Below are positions 11,485 to 22,566 of a stretch of DNA of 64,000 nucleotides, piece after piece. The DNA lies in contig CM042684.1 in NCBI GenBank assembly GCA_023614405.1, positions 474,495,650 to 474,559,649 of the forward strand, written 5' to 3'. Source of the DNA: Avena insularis (taxonomy: Eukaryota; Streptophyta; Magnoliopsida; Poales; Poaceae). Position numbers and translations under genes: made by a program. Every line of letters starts with the position of its first letter. The first letter of the stretch is position 1. The notes below the pieces were generated by a model, which was not told the origin of the DNA, made no database searches, and saw only the letters and a program-made list of their open reading frames with translations.

Positions 11485-13257
11485 ACATCCCCAAGCTTAA
11501 CTCCTGCTCGTCCTCGAGTAGGTAAGTGATAAAAAGAATAATTTTTGAGGTGACATGCACCATCAAAGACTTGATCAAAGTATTTGCAAAACATTCAAGG
11601 CTGGGATCAAAGTACTTTAATCATAACATGAAAGACAAAGTTCTAGCAATAACCAAAGAAACTATGACGCAACATGAAAATGCACAAACAAAAGATTCAT
11701 GAATAACATGCTTTGCAAGACGTTTGTTTGTTTCACATAAACAAAACATAGCATAAAAGTATTCAGCTTGTCCCTCAATAGAGTAGCAAATATAAATGCA
11801 TGGGACACCTTCAAAGTTCATAAGAGTGACTAGATACAATAGTTTCAAACAAGCAATAACAAGTTATGCATCAATCAACTAGTCTTGGGACAATGCACAT
11901 AGAACTAAGAATGGGCACTATGCTCTCAAAGTAGTGCATAAAGATAGAAGGTGGAGACTCAATATAATGGTGGAAGAAAGGCCTTTGTAAAAGGAAGTAG
12001 GGATTCAAGTCTCATAAAGAGCTTCCAAAAATTATGGTACTTGTAGCTTTCAGCTCTCATTGCCCCTATCATAAGCATCTTGAAGGTGATTAAGGTTAAA
12101 GTGACACAACTAAGAGGATATGCGTGACAAGTTATAAACCGAAATCTCATGCCCCTTACTTACGAAGACCGATCCTCATGCTACTCAACTTCAGTCACGA
12201 GTAAGCTCTTGTCATTGTAAGTATATGTGTATCATTAAGAACCGCCAACGGGGTACCCCTTGCACATGATACGGGAGCTTTCCCATAGTCAAAATGACAA
12301 GGCAAGCAGACAATGAGCATCTCAGAGATCTTTTTATTTGCTATTTGCATAGGTTTTTATTGAGGATGCTTCATAGAGTGCTCATTATGGTGATGCTGCA
12401 AGTTTCCACCATGATTAGGCATGGCTTAGGCTAGCGGCCCAGGCGTTTCTCTAACACACATACAAACTCCATGATCATACAAGTTCCACATTTATTTCAC
12501 ACCACCGGGATGCGTAAGCAAAAGAACATAATATCAACGGGGTACAAAGTACAAGTGCAATGTTGAAAGCGTTCCCCATGAAACATGGTTCTGCTAATTT
12601 CAACTTATAAAGCGCAAACATATACGCAACAAAGAAGGACCCAATGGTTCAAGTTTATTAGAGGCAAAAAAGTAAAGTGTGCCATCAAGTTCGTGAGAGC
12701 TTTAATCACTAGTTTTCTCATAACAAGTGAAAGGTAGACAAAAGCATGAATATACATGGAATAGCATAAGCTAGTAGGTAGGTATGGTGGACTCTTTGGA
12801 ATAACTTGGTTTAGGGAGTTGGATGCATGAGTGGAACTCATACTTTGTGGTGGAGGCTAGCAAAAGACTGGGAGCGACAAACTAAGAGAGCAATAATGGC
12901 CATAATCATGCAGAGCGACAAAACATCATTGATCAAAGCATAAAGTGATACTACAAGTTGAAAACTAAAGGATCATAAAGGCTATGGTGACTTGAGATAG
13001 TCATAACATGCTATGAGAATGTGCCAAGTCAACCCAAATAAAGCATCAAAGGAGAATACCACTATACTATGCTTTAATATGCTAAAACAACGCATAATTC
13101 ATCCAAGGCACATTAAGCAATCTCAATTATTTATAACTAGTCATGCTACAGCAAAGAATACTAAGCATAAAGCCAAAACAATATCAAGCATGGCATGACA
13201 AAGCATAGCCACAGTCAAAAACGAGCTTTTTTTACCACAAAAGTATGGACTTTCCTA
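11485..13257 (-). other. Non-coding internal region of element D
   Basis: No gene is seen. The stretch matches the reverse of 37080-38850 in element C and, around 11975-12790, the 3' modules of elements A and B. It includes GGGGTACCCC at 12250-12259. The deletion junction with the LTR remnant is at about 13257. Confidence 0.8.
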
Positions 13258-14223
13258 AAGGTGTTACTAGCTGAGCTTTACGAACTGCGTGTAAGGTAAA
13301 CAATACAATTGTTCTATGAACAAAGGATTGTTGTTTTCTCCCTAGTAGCAACAACACATCTAGTACCTTAGAGATTTCTGTCACTTTCCTAGATTACCAG
13401 AGGCATGAACCCACTATCGAGCATAAATACTAACTCTTGGAGTTGCTAGCATCTACTTGGCCAAGATAGCTACTAACAACGGAAAGCATGCAAGATCTCA
13501 AATAACAAAGACATGATAGAATCAAAAATCAATCTTAAATAGCATCTCAATATCCATCGGATCCCCGCAAACACAACATGTATGAATTACAAATAGATGA
13601 TCTTGATCATGAACGGAGCTCACAAGATCTAAACATGAAAGCACAAAGGAGGAGAAACCAGCCATCTAGCTACTACATGGATTCGTAGTCCAAGGATGAA
13701 CTACTCACGCATCACACCGGAGGCTTGCATGGTGATAAAGAAGGCCTCCAGGGTGAATTCCCCTCTCCAGGGGTGCGGAAGAGCTTGCATCCTCCCGATC
13801 TAGGTATGGAGATGACAGCTCTGAGACTCTTCGGGATTTTGATCGGGTACCTAGGGTTTTCGTCTGAGGGCAACTTATAGGTGAAGGAGAGGCCGAGGGG
13901 GTCTTGGTCGGCCAGACCACCTGGCGTGGGCCAGGCCTGGCCCATGTGGTGTGGTGGCGGCCCCATCCTTCTCCGCCTCGTGATCGCACTTGATCCCTTC
14001 CGAAAAATAGGCACTTTGGCTTTTGTCCCGTCCAATTCGAGAATATTCATTTTCGACTTTCCGAACCAAAAACAAGTGAAAACAGCCACCAATCGTGGCT
14101 CTTGTTAATAGGTTAGTCCAAGAACTCATAATAAAAGTACTCCAAAGTTGGAACAAAACACAAGAAAGTGGATAAAACCAAGCATGGAACATCAAAAATT
14201 ATAGATACATTTGCAATGTATGA
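13258..14223 (-). repeat. 5' LTR remnant of element D (about 966 bp)
   Basis: It corresponds to 10047-10068 plus about 10536-11484 of the other LTR. The missing middle is bridged at the shared word GCTTT. The outermost bases read TATGA instead of TATCA, a single change in the LTR terminus. Confidence 0.85.
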
Positions 14224-14228
14224 GACAC

Positions 14229-16158
14229 TTCATACCAACCAATTCGGTATCCAATACCGGTATCCAATACCTCAGAACCACATTGTTTAACAAGCAAGGA
14301 ATATAGTCATAACATGTATATCTTCTATATACCTAAGTTGGACATCTCCAACTTTTTCTTTTCTGCCAAATATTTTATAGATTCTCTTTCAGCAATTCCT
14401 TTTACTTTTAAAAGAATCTATCAACATCAATAGTGGTGTCATTCACATGACACATAGTACAAAGCATATATAGTCAAATACTAATACCTTAGGACTTGCA
14501 CTTTGAAGTGGATCACCATCATCAAATGTTTGGTATTCTTTCAAAAATCCATTCTTTAGTAATCTTTTAGTGTAGTAAACATTTTACTTACATCTTCTTT
14601 TCATCCTTATCATGACAACTTTCATGATCAAGCTACTATAGGCTATAAGGATGAATCGTGAGTATAATGTTAGTTCCCAAATCCTTTTTGGGAGATCCGG
14701 ATGCCTAGCATCTCCATCCTTCACAAATTCTCATTCAATATGAGAACATGTATTTTGCTAAATTATACTCTATCATAATGCAACCAAAAACATTGTTTCG
14801 GATATCACAATATCTTTCACACATGATGGTTTCTGAAACAATTCTTTCAGCTCCTAGATAACCTTGATATTAAAACAACTTTTGAATATCAATAATCATG
14901 GAGGCAAACATGATACTTTAGATACTAACATTGGAATTCGTACTACTTATTAAACCTCATAGAGTTTGCTGAAAGTTTGCAATAGGACTTATAAACTTTA
15001 AATTGACATTCAAAACAATACGATACCAGTTCGTAAAGTAAATATCCAGAATTCTATAGTTTTATTATCTCAATTAAAACTAATCATAAGGTAGTGAACA
15101 GACGCCAATGACTACAACAAATTATGCAAATTCACTTCGATTTAGTTTATGACAAATTTAGTTCGACTAATCCAAATTAGAAATGAACTCCCACTCAAAA
15201 ACAACATCCCTCGTGCCTTTTTGGTGATTACATGAACCAAATCCACTACACCAAGTCCGATCATCACGTGAGTTGGTGTAGCTTCAAAGGCGAGCATCAA
15301 TATGGGCATCACATCAACTATATGACTCATGCTTAACCTTTCGGTCCGTGTTCCGAGGCCATGTCTGTACATGCTAGGCTCGCCAAGTAAGAACCTTAGT
15401 ACTCGCGTGTGTAAAACTGTCTTACACCCGTTTGTATGAAAGCGTAGAGTCGAGTACACCCGATCATCACGTGATGTCTCGAAACACGATCCACAGAACG
15501 GTGCATACTTAAGGAAGAACACATTTTATCTTGATATCTAAATGAGGGATCATCTTACAATGCTACAGAAAGTGCCAAACTAGCAGTATAAGATGCTAAC
15601 ATCTAATGTGTAAAGTGAGATGATATGGTCCATGCATTTGATCTCTATCATTTGCATCGTGGTATGATCTCTATCATTCCTTTATGTGTAAGGCCAAGGT
15701 CTATGGAACTTACACGTTGAGTGTGTTGTAAGAGTATCTATCATACATCTACTTACAACAATACCATATCAAGACACTAGCCCAGCAACGATCTAAACTA
15801 GACGCCTCTAATTTATCAATTGCAAGTTTTACGTGGCTTAGGGCTTTCGGAGATAGAACCGTTCTTACCTACGAACATGAACCACAACGAGGATAACCAA
15901 GTTATTAGCAACTCGTTGTAAATCAGATATTGACTATAGTAGGAGAGACAGACACCCGCTAGCCACTTATGCAAAACAAGTTGCATGTCAGTCGTGGAAC
16001 CGGTCTCATGTACAATGACATGTAAGGTTGGTCCGGGCCGCTTCATCCCACTATGCCACCAATATCCAAAATACATAGAATATGCAATAACATGATCATC
16101 ATCGCCCACATATAAACATATGTGTACTACCCGTGCAAAGCACCTACGCATAGATCAG
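14229..16158 (-). pseudogene. 5' leader and gag remnant of copia element E
   Basis: The region lies between the primer-binding site and insert D. I recognise the long leader typical of Triticeae copia elements (about 15150-16158) from memory; the rest should be gag. No frame stays open long enough to show a Gag protein. Short ORFs here (for example 15142-15522 minus) fall in the leader and are not supported as genes. Confidence 0.5.
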
Positions 16159-16170
16159 GCTCTGATACCA
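16159..16170 (-). other. Primer-binding site of copia element E
   Basis: The minus strand reads TGGTATCAGAGC, complementary to the 3' end of initiator methionine tRNA. This is the standard primer of plant copia elements. It lies one base from the LTR. Confidence 0.9.
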
Positions 16171-16171
16171 C

Positions 16172-17867
16172 TATTGGGTCCGCAACATAAAAACAAATTT
16201 TTTCCTACGATGAGAACTACACGCCAAGATCTATCTACTAGGTACAAAGCAACAGGTGGACATACATCCGTCAAGAACCTACCCTCGAAGACAATGAGTT
16301 TTGTTAACGAGTAGGAACTCGTGGTTGATGTAGTCATACACTTGCCGATCTCAAGACCGTGAGGAAGTCCGAGCAGGTCTGGCTCCAGCACGTTCATCAG
16401 ATCCAGCTCCAACACCACCAAGTCCAGCACCGCAAAGCAGCGGTGCTTCTGTGATCGCACACACGTCCGGTACCCCAACAACCTCCGTCCCTCGCTCCAG
16501 CAAAGCAGCGGAAGCAACAACTCCTTTCTAGATAAAGCCACCGGGAACATGTATCTCGCTAATCCGAGACCATGGGGGAATAATACTAGAGGGGGAGAGA
16601 GATCCTTCACGAGGAGGTGTGAGGAAGAAGGGGAGTGAGGGGGGCCTTTTATAGGAGGAGGGGAGGTGCCCCTCTCTCCATGGCCGGCGCATGGGGGGTG
16701 ACTCCTCACCTCCCCCATTCATGTGGTGGTAACCCCTCCACATTAAAATTCCCCTTCACATTCTCTTTTAAAGTCTCCACTTTAAATGCATTAAATTTCT
16801 CCAAATTTAATGCTCTCTCATTTAATAAAACTCTTTTATTATTTTTATTCAGAATTTTGTTAATTACTTTAATTAAGGAACATTCACATAAAACCCCCTG
16901 CAACATTTCAATATTACATGCAGAACCAATTTTAGCAATTTCACCCGAAACAGTTTCGGTGTCTATTGAAATAATTCCAGCGCTTTCTTAAATCTTTATC
17001 TGAAACATATTTGCTCCAAATGGTGTCGGTATCCCTTAAGTGTGTCACCCTATGGTTCATGAATAATGCAGACATGATCGAGACCCTCTCATCAATAATC
17101 GTAAGCGGGACACAGATCCATCGACTCCTACACATTCAACGATGACTTCTGTGATCGTGAGAACCTTTAACGCTAGTAACTAAATCCCTTTGTCTCGCGA
17201 TATATTACATGTCATAGATTCGATCATCGGTATCTGCATACCTAGTTTGATCTCGTTACCGACATGTACTCTTTTCTTGTTCCCGTGATATAACATTCTA
17301 GTGATCACATCACTTGCTTGCAAGCTATCTTAATGTGATATCACCAAGAGGGCCCAGAGTATATCTATCCGTCATCGGGATGGACAAATCCCACTCTTGA
17401 TCCATGAGCCTCAACATAACACCTTTGTAGCACCGAACCCACCTTTATAGTCACCCTGTTACGGTGTGACGTTTGATGTTATCAAGATACTCTTCCGGTG
17501 TTAGCAATTAACATGATCTCATGGTCTAAGGACTAAGATTACTTCGTATGATGTTATAGCAATATAAACATAATGACTTTGATCGTAATGCTATACTTCG
17601 GATGAATGTTCATCACATCATTCCACCAATGTTGTGACCTTGTTATTAACAACATCCAATGTCCATGATCAGGAAACCTTGGTCATCTTGTTAATCAACA
17701 AGCTAGTCTATAAGAGAGGCATAACTAGGAACCCTTTTTGTTTATTAAACACACATGTATTGACATTTCTGATCAATACAATTATATCATGCAGAATAAA
17801 CATTTATCATAAACATGGAATAAGATAATAACCACTTTATTATTGCCTCTCGGGCATATGCCCTTCA
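16172..17867 (-). repeat. 5' LTR of copia element E (1,696 bp)
   Basis: It starts TGAAGGGCATATGCCC at 17867. Its inner end reads CCCAATA, where the 3' LTR has CCCAACA, so the terminal CA has mutated to TA. It is followed by the primer-binding site. Confidence 0.92.
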
Positions 17868-18923
17868 GAATGCCCATATCAAAATGACAAGGCAAGCAGA
17901 CAACAAGCATCTCAGCAATCTTCTTATTTACCATGGGAATATGGTGCTTTTTTCTCTCTTTACTCTTTTCATAATCTTTTTTTTCTTTTTCTCTTTTTTC
18001 TCAATATAGGACTCTTTTTTTATAAGAAGAATGCTTCATAGATGCTCGTTATGGTTACGCTGCAGGTTTCATCCATGTTAGCATGGATTATACCAGCGGC
18101 CCAGGCGTTTCTCTAACACACATGCATAACTCCATGGACTTAGAAGCTCCCCTTTCATTTCACACCGACGACATCCATAGACAAAAGAACATGATATCAA
18201 CTAGGTACAAAGTACCCGTGCAATGTTGAAAGCGTTCCCCGACAACATGGTTCTGCTAATTCACAACTTACAAAGCGCAAGCATATACGCAACATAGATG
18301 AGCACAATGGTTCAAGTTTATCAAGTGCAGGAAAGTAAAGTGTGCCATCAAGTTCGTGAGAGCTTTAATCACTAGCTTTCACATAACAAGTTTAATTTGG
18401 GAGGTAGATAAAACAAGAATTTACTTGGAATAGCAATAATGCTAATAGGTAGGTATGGTGGACGCAAATGGCAAAGGTTTTGGTTGAAAGGAGTGGATGC
18501 ACGAGAAGAATTCCCTCTCAATACAGGTTTTTGGCTAGCAAGGCTGGGTAGCAAGTACAAGAGTTGAATGAAACAACCAAACATACAAGTGATAAAGACA
18601 AACATGCAATCTTCCTTGGAAGCACAAAAGATCTTAACTAGAGAATACTAAACTTATGAGCAAATCAAGAAAGAAAGATGATGTAATTATTTTTCTTTAG
18701 AGTAATTTTATCTTTTTCATTCAACTCTCAAAAATAGTGTTGCTACTGACCGAGCCAGGTTTGCCAAAACCAACTAAATTAATGCAAACCATACTACATA
18801 ATAACTTCTCTATTCATGATATGACTCTACTAAAAAGGTAAAAAGATAGAAGATAGTGATGTGATACCGCGACACTCCCCCAAGCTTGGAACAAACCAAG
18901 GGGATGCCAAACCTGATGACGAA

Positions 18924-19017
18924 TTACTCCTTTGGTGGTGGTGGTATCCTCTCATCATCGTCCGACTTCCAGGGTAAGGGCTTCCCATCAACAAAGGACA
19001 TTGTGGTCTCCAGCATC
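18924..19017 (-). pseudogene. C-terminal end of the post-pol ORF of element A
   Basis: The frame continues from 28695 across the GCATC duplication of insert B and ends at a TAA (18926-18924) after a proline-rich tail (residues RIPPPPKE). Element B carries the same tail at about 26151-26180. The two pieces together show that B landed inside this ORF. Confidence 0.7.
19013..19017. repeat. Left target-site duplication of element B (GCATC)
   Basis: GCATC is repeated exactly at 28695-28699. Confidence 0.93.
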
Positions 19018-20502
19018 TGATACGTCCATTTTGCATCACTATTCTATGTCTTAATTCACTATGATTCATTGATATATTTCGTATTGAGAGGTGATACTTA
19101 TGTTATTTCATCTATTTTTGCATGGTTTATGACTTTTGGAGCATGGACCTTTGAAGTCAGGATTCTGATGGAAAAGGTGCTGTTTGGAGGCAAAATTCGC
19201 GAAGATCAGAAAATCCGGGAAAATATACGGAAAATCCTATTTTTCCAGAAGACTCAGGATGCCAGAAGATGGAGTGGAGGTGGGGGCCCACACCACCCCA
19301 TGGCGCGGGCAGGCCTAGGCCGCGCCAGGGAGTGGTGTGGCCACCAACCTCCAGCCTCTCCCTCTGGCGTATATCATCCCCGAAACCCTAAGACTGGGAG
19401 TGACCACAGAAGATTACGCCTCTACGGGCGGAAAACACCGAGAGAGAAAGATCTCTCCGTGATGATTTCGCCAGGAATTGCTTCCCGGAGAGGGGAGATC
19501 GTCGCCATTAACACCACCATCAAGCTGGACTTCATCGGGATCATCATCACCATCATCACCACCATCATCACCCTCAGCACCCTCATCACCATCTCCATAT
19601 TGCTGTAACAATTGCGTTGAATCTTGCATAGTTCATAGGGGAAACTTTCCAGTGTTGATTACTCTTTGTAGTTGATGCTATTGAGTGAACCATTGAATTA
19701 TTGTTTATGTTCAGATTGTTATACATCATTATTCCATCTCTGATCATGATCCATATGATGTCTTGTGAGTAGTTCATTTTTTCTTGAGGACATGGGAGAA
19801 GTCTTGTTGTTAGTAGTGGAGTTGTGTTGAGAAAGATTCAATAGATTTTTATTTAAGTTGTGGTGTACTTCTTCTAGTGGTGTCATGTGAACATCGACTA
19901 CATGACACTTCAACTATATGGGCCTAGGGGAATGCATTGTGTATTTGGCTACTAATCGTAGGGGTTGCCGGAGTGACAGAAACCTGAACCCCCGTTAGGA
20001 AACCATTGCACAACGGACGTAAGGGTCTTAGAGTTTAAAGCTGTGGTTAAGTTTCTACCTTAATTACTTTCTTGTACTTACGGATGTTTGCAAGGGGTAT
20101 AATCACAAGTATGTATTAGTATTGGATGGGGCGGTACATTAGCACAGGTTCACCCACACAACACTTAGCAAGCTAAAGAAGATTGATCGACTATATGAAG
20201 CGAAAGCACTTGACAGTCTTCTCATGTGTCCTCGAGAACGTTTGGTCATCTATAGAAATACAACCGGCTTGTCCTTTGCTGCATAAAGGATTGGGCCACT
20301 TGCTTCATTCATTCTTACTGTCTTTCATTTACTCGTACCTTGTTTACTTGCTTTATCGAAAACCCCTAAAAATCCATTTGCTAAGTATTTGCAGAGAATT
20401 CCTGATCCATACCACTAGCCAACACCTTCTGCTCCTCGTTGGGTTCGACACTCTTACTTATCGAAAATACTACGATACACCCCCTATACTTGTGGGTCAT
20501 CA
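19018..20502 (+). repeat. 5' LTR of element B (1,485 bp)
   Basis: It starts TGATACGTCC and ends GGGTCATCA. It is homologous to the LTRs of A. It contains an ATC/ACC microsatellite near 19537-19600. Compared with the first 195 bases of the 3' LTR I count 11 substitutions and one 3-bp indel. Confidence 0.93.
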
Positions 20503-20513
20503 AGACTATTTTC

Positions 20514-20531
20514 TGGCGCCGTTGCCGGGGA
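20514..20531 (+). other. Primer-binding site of element B
   Basis: TGGCGCCGTTGCCGGGGA lies 11 bases after the LTR. It fits the complement of a plant tRNA-Asp 3' end, as described for Athila-type elements. Elements A (31737-31720, one mismatch) and C (35085-35102) carry the same site. Confidence 0.8.
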
Positions 20532-20616
20532 GTGAAGCGCTATTGGAAAGTGGAACTGGTAAAGGAAACTTCTACTGTGAGTATTGTTTATTTCTGTTAG
20601 TTGCTTTATTTTCATT

Positions 20617-22566
20617 ATGGTTAATTCACTGAGTTTCTTATTTGGTAATGCTACTACCACTGCTAAGGTAGTAGATAAACCACCACCTGCTGAGAATGAT
20701 GTTTTTAAAATACCTACACAAATTATTGATCGTGTTATGGATAACTACTATGTTGGGGATGGAACTGTCCATCCCGGTGATCATTTACTCTTTATACATG
20801 AATTATGCGGGTTGTTCAAGTGTGCAGGTATTACTACAGATCAAGTTAAGAAGAAGTTATTCTCATTATCACTAAAAGGAAGAGCTGAGGAATGGTATAA
20901 GCTGTTGAAGAATGGTCAAGCTCTGGAATGGGAGGAAATAGTGCCTCTCTTTTATTCAAAGTTTTATCCTCCTAGTGAGATTCATAAAGATCGGAATCAA
21001 ATATACAACTTTTGGCCTCTTGATGGAGAGAGTATAGCTCAAGCTTGGGGGAGATTGAAGTTACTAATGCTCAAATGTCCCATTCATGAGCTCCCCAACA
21101 ATATTATTATCAATAACTTTTATGCAAGGCTCCCTCTACATGACAAGGATTTATTGGATGCTTCTTGTGCTGGATCATTCACTCGCATGGAAGAAGAAGC
21201 TAAATGGGACCTTCTAGACCGTATTCAAGACAATGCTGAAGCTTGGGAGAATGACAAAGGTAGAAAGTCAGGTATAAATTATGATTATGAATGCATTGAA
21301 TCTTTTATGGGAACTGATGACTTTCAAAATATTAGTAATATTTATGGTCTTGATTTGCAAGTTATTACGAATTGCTTTAGAGCTTTTGCTTCCTATATCG
21401 AAATTCCAAAAAGGGGATGGAACAAGTACCATGCACCTTACAAAGATATTGTTGACTATGCCCTTATTGGAAGTGCTGAGTATTGCATCATCGACCCTAT
21501 CTTACCTGAACCTTATATCGATAAGATTCCCTCCCCCGAAAAGGTAAAGAACCATCCAATGATAACTAATGTAATCACCAAGAGTGAAAAAAGAACAGTA
21601 AAACCTGATGAACAAATAAACATTGAACCTGTGGTAGCAATTGTGAAAGACCTTGTCACTAAAAGTGTAGAAGATGGGCACATAGTATTTTGTGAGGATG
21701 CTTCTAATATTGTTTCACATCCTAATAGAACTAAAAAGGCTAGTGTTCCTGTGCTTTCTGTTAGAATTGGTGATCATTGCTATTATGGTTTATGTGATAT
21801 TGGTGCAAGTTCCAGTGCTATTCCTTATGATCTTTACAGAGAAATTATGCATGAGATCAGTCCTTGCGAGTTGGAAGAGATTGATGTGGTTATTCACCTT
21901 GCTAATAGAGAGACCATCTCTCCAATTGGTATTGTGCGAGACGTGGAAGTTCTTTGTGGTAAGATTAAGTACCCTGCTGATTTTCTAGTACTTGGTTCAA
22001 CTGCTAGTAAAACTTATCCTATCATTTTTGGTAGACCTTTCTTGAGTACTTGTGGAGCTATTATTGATTGCAAGAGGGAGAAAATCTTGACTAAGTTTGA
22101 TGGGGAATCTTATGAGTTTAATTTTTCAAAATTTGCTAAAGAACCTTGCGAAGAGGAAACCCATAATGAGGATTTTAGGGTTGAACAACTTGCTTCTATT
22201 TCTCTTGCTCCTAATAATGCTTTGCAGCAATTTATGGAAGAACATGAAAGTGAAATCTTCATGGAAGAAAGGAATGAGATTGACATGATTCTCCGAGATC
22301 AACCTATGATGCTTAAGCACGACTTGCCTGTAGAAGAGTTGGGTACCACGATGCCACCTAAAAAGGATCCGGTTTTCGATCTAAAACCTCTCCCTGATGA
22401 TCTTAAATATGCTTTTATTGATGATAAAAAGATATATCCTGTTATTATTAGCGCTAAACTTTCAGGGGAGGAAGAAGAAAGATTATTGGAGGTTTTGAGG
22501 AAACACCGAGGAGCTATGGGCTATACTCTAGATGATTTGAAAGGAATTTCGCCTACTATATGTTAG
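20617..22566 (+). CDS. gag: Gag-protease (N-terminal polyprotein) of element B
   Basis: The open frame of about 649 codons begins at an ATG at 20617; an ATG 33 bases upstream is in frame, so the start is uncertain. Residues about 60-180 form the Retrotrans_gag domain (GRAEEWYKLL, EIVPLFYSKFYPP). A retropepsin-like domain lies near residue 395, with the motif CDIGASSSAIP in place of DT/SGA; the related Athila motif is DLGA. The chain continues toward reverse transcriptase but stops at TAG 22564-22566, which looks like a nonsense mutation because homology continues in the same frame. No CCHC knuckle is visible. Gag would assemble particles and the protease would cut the polyprotein. Confidence 0.85.
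   Translation: MVNSLSFLFGNATTTAKVVDKPPPAENDVFKIPTQIIDRVMDNYYVGDGTVHPGDHLLFIHELCGLFKCAGITTDQVKKKLFSLSLKGRAEEWYKLLKNGQALEWEEIVPLFYSKFYPPSEIHKDRNQIYNFWPLDGESIAQAWGRLKLLMLKCPIHELPNNIIINNFYARLPLHDKDLLDASCAGSFTRMEEEAKWDLLDRIQDNAEAWENDKGRKSGINYDYECIESFMGTDDFQNISNIYGLDLQVITNCFRAFASYIEIPKRGWNKYHAPYKDIVDYALIGSAEYCIIDPILPEPYIDKIPSPEKVKNHPMITNVITKSEKRTVKPDEQINIEPVVAIVKDLVTKSVEDGHIVFCEDASNIVSHPNRTKKASVPVLSVRIGDHCYYGLCDIGASSSAIPYDLYREIMHEISPCELEEIDVVIHLANRETISPIGIVRDVEVLCGKIKYPADFLVLGSTASKTYPIIFGRPFLSTCGAIIDCKREKILTKFDGESYEFNFSKFAKEPCEEETHNEDFRVEQLASISLAPNNALQQFMEEHESEIFMEERNEIDMILRDQPMMLKHDLPVEELGTTMPPKKDPVFDLKPLPDDLKYAFIDDKKIYPVIISAKLSGEEEERLLEVLRKHRGAMGYTLDDLKGISPTIC

Larger units (their letters stand above)
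9913..14223 (-). mobile_element. Non-autonomous gypsy-type element D, internally deleted, inserted in E
   Basis: D is flanked by a perfect GACAC duplication. It has a complete 3' LTR (9913-11484), an internal part (11485-13257) and a shortened 5' LTR (13258-14223). The internal part aligns in reverse with the 3' non-coding region of element C (about 37080-38850). The gag region, the primer-binding site and the start of the internal domain are gone. It belongs to the same family as C, although its outer LTR end (TGATGCGCTCGACG at 9913) differs from that of C. Confidence 0.88.
5290..17867 (-). mobile_element. Ty1/copia element E (Angela/BARE-like), minus strand, degenerate
   Basis: The two LTRs are 5290-6991 (3') and 16172-17867 (5'). 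The primer-binding site TGGTATCAGAGC is at 16170-16159, and a polypurine tract (AGTGGGAGAC) precedes the 3' LTR at 6992-7001. Integrase lies before reverse transcriptase in the coding order, which is the copia arrangement. Element D is inserted at 9913-14223. In a 180-bp stretch of the LTRs (from 6343 and 17221) I count 7 differences, six of them transitions, indicating a moderately old insertion. The LTR start TGAAGGGCATATGCCC resembles, but is not identical to, that of Angela/BARE. Confidence 0.9.
17868..19017 (-). other. 3' non-coding internal region of element A, inner part
   Basis: This is the continuation of element A between inserts E and B. It is non-coding except for the end of the coiled-coil ORF (18924-19017). 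It aligns in reverse with about 26130-27310 of element B. A pyrimidine-rich tract of about 75 bp lies at 17948-18024. A stretch at 18870-18900 reads CTCCCCCAAGCTTGG, a second polypurine-like tract. Confidence 0.75.

Noticed and set aside
20514..20531. Possible tRNA gene, because of tRNA-like sequence
   Set aside because: Only the complement of a tRNA 3' end is present, at the position of a primer-binding site. No tRNA cloverleaf is seen here or elsewhere in the window.
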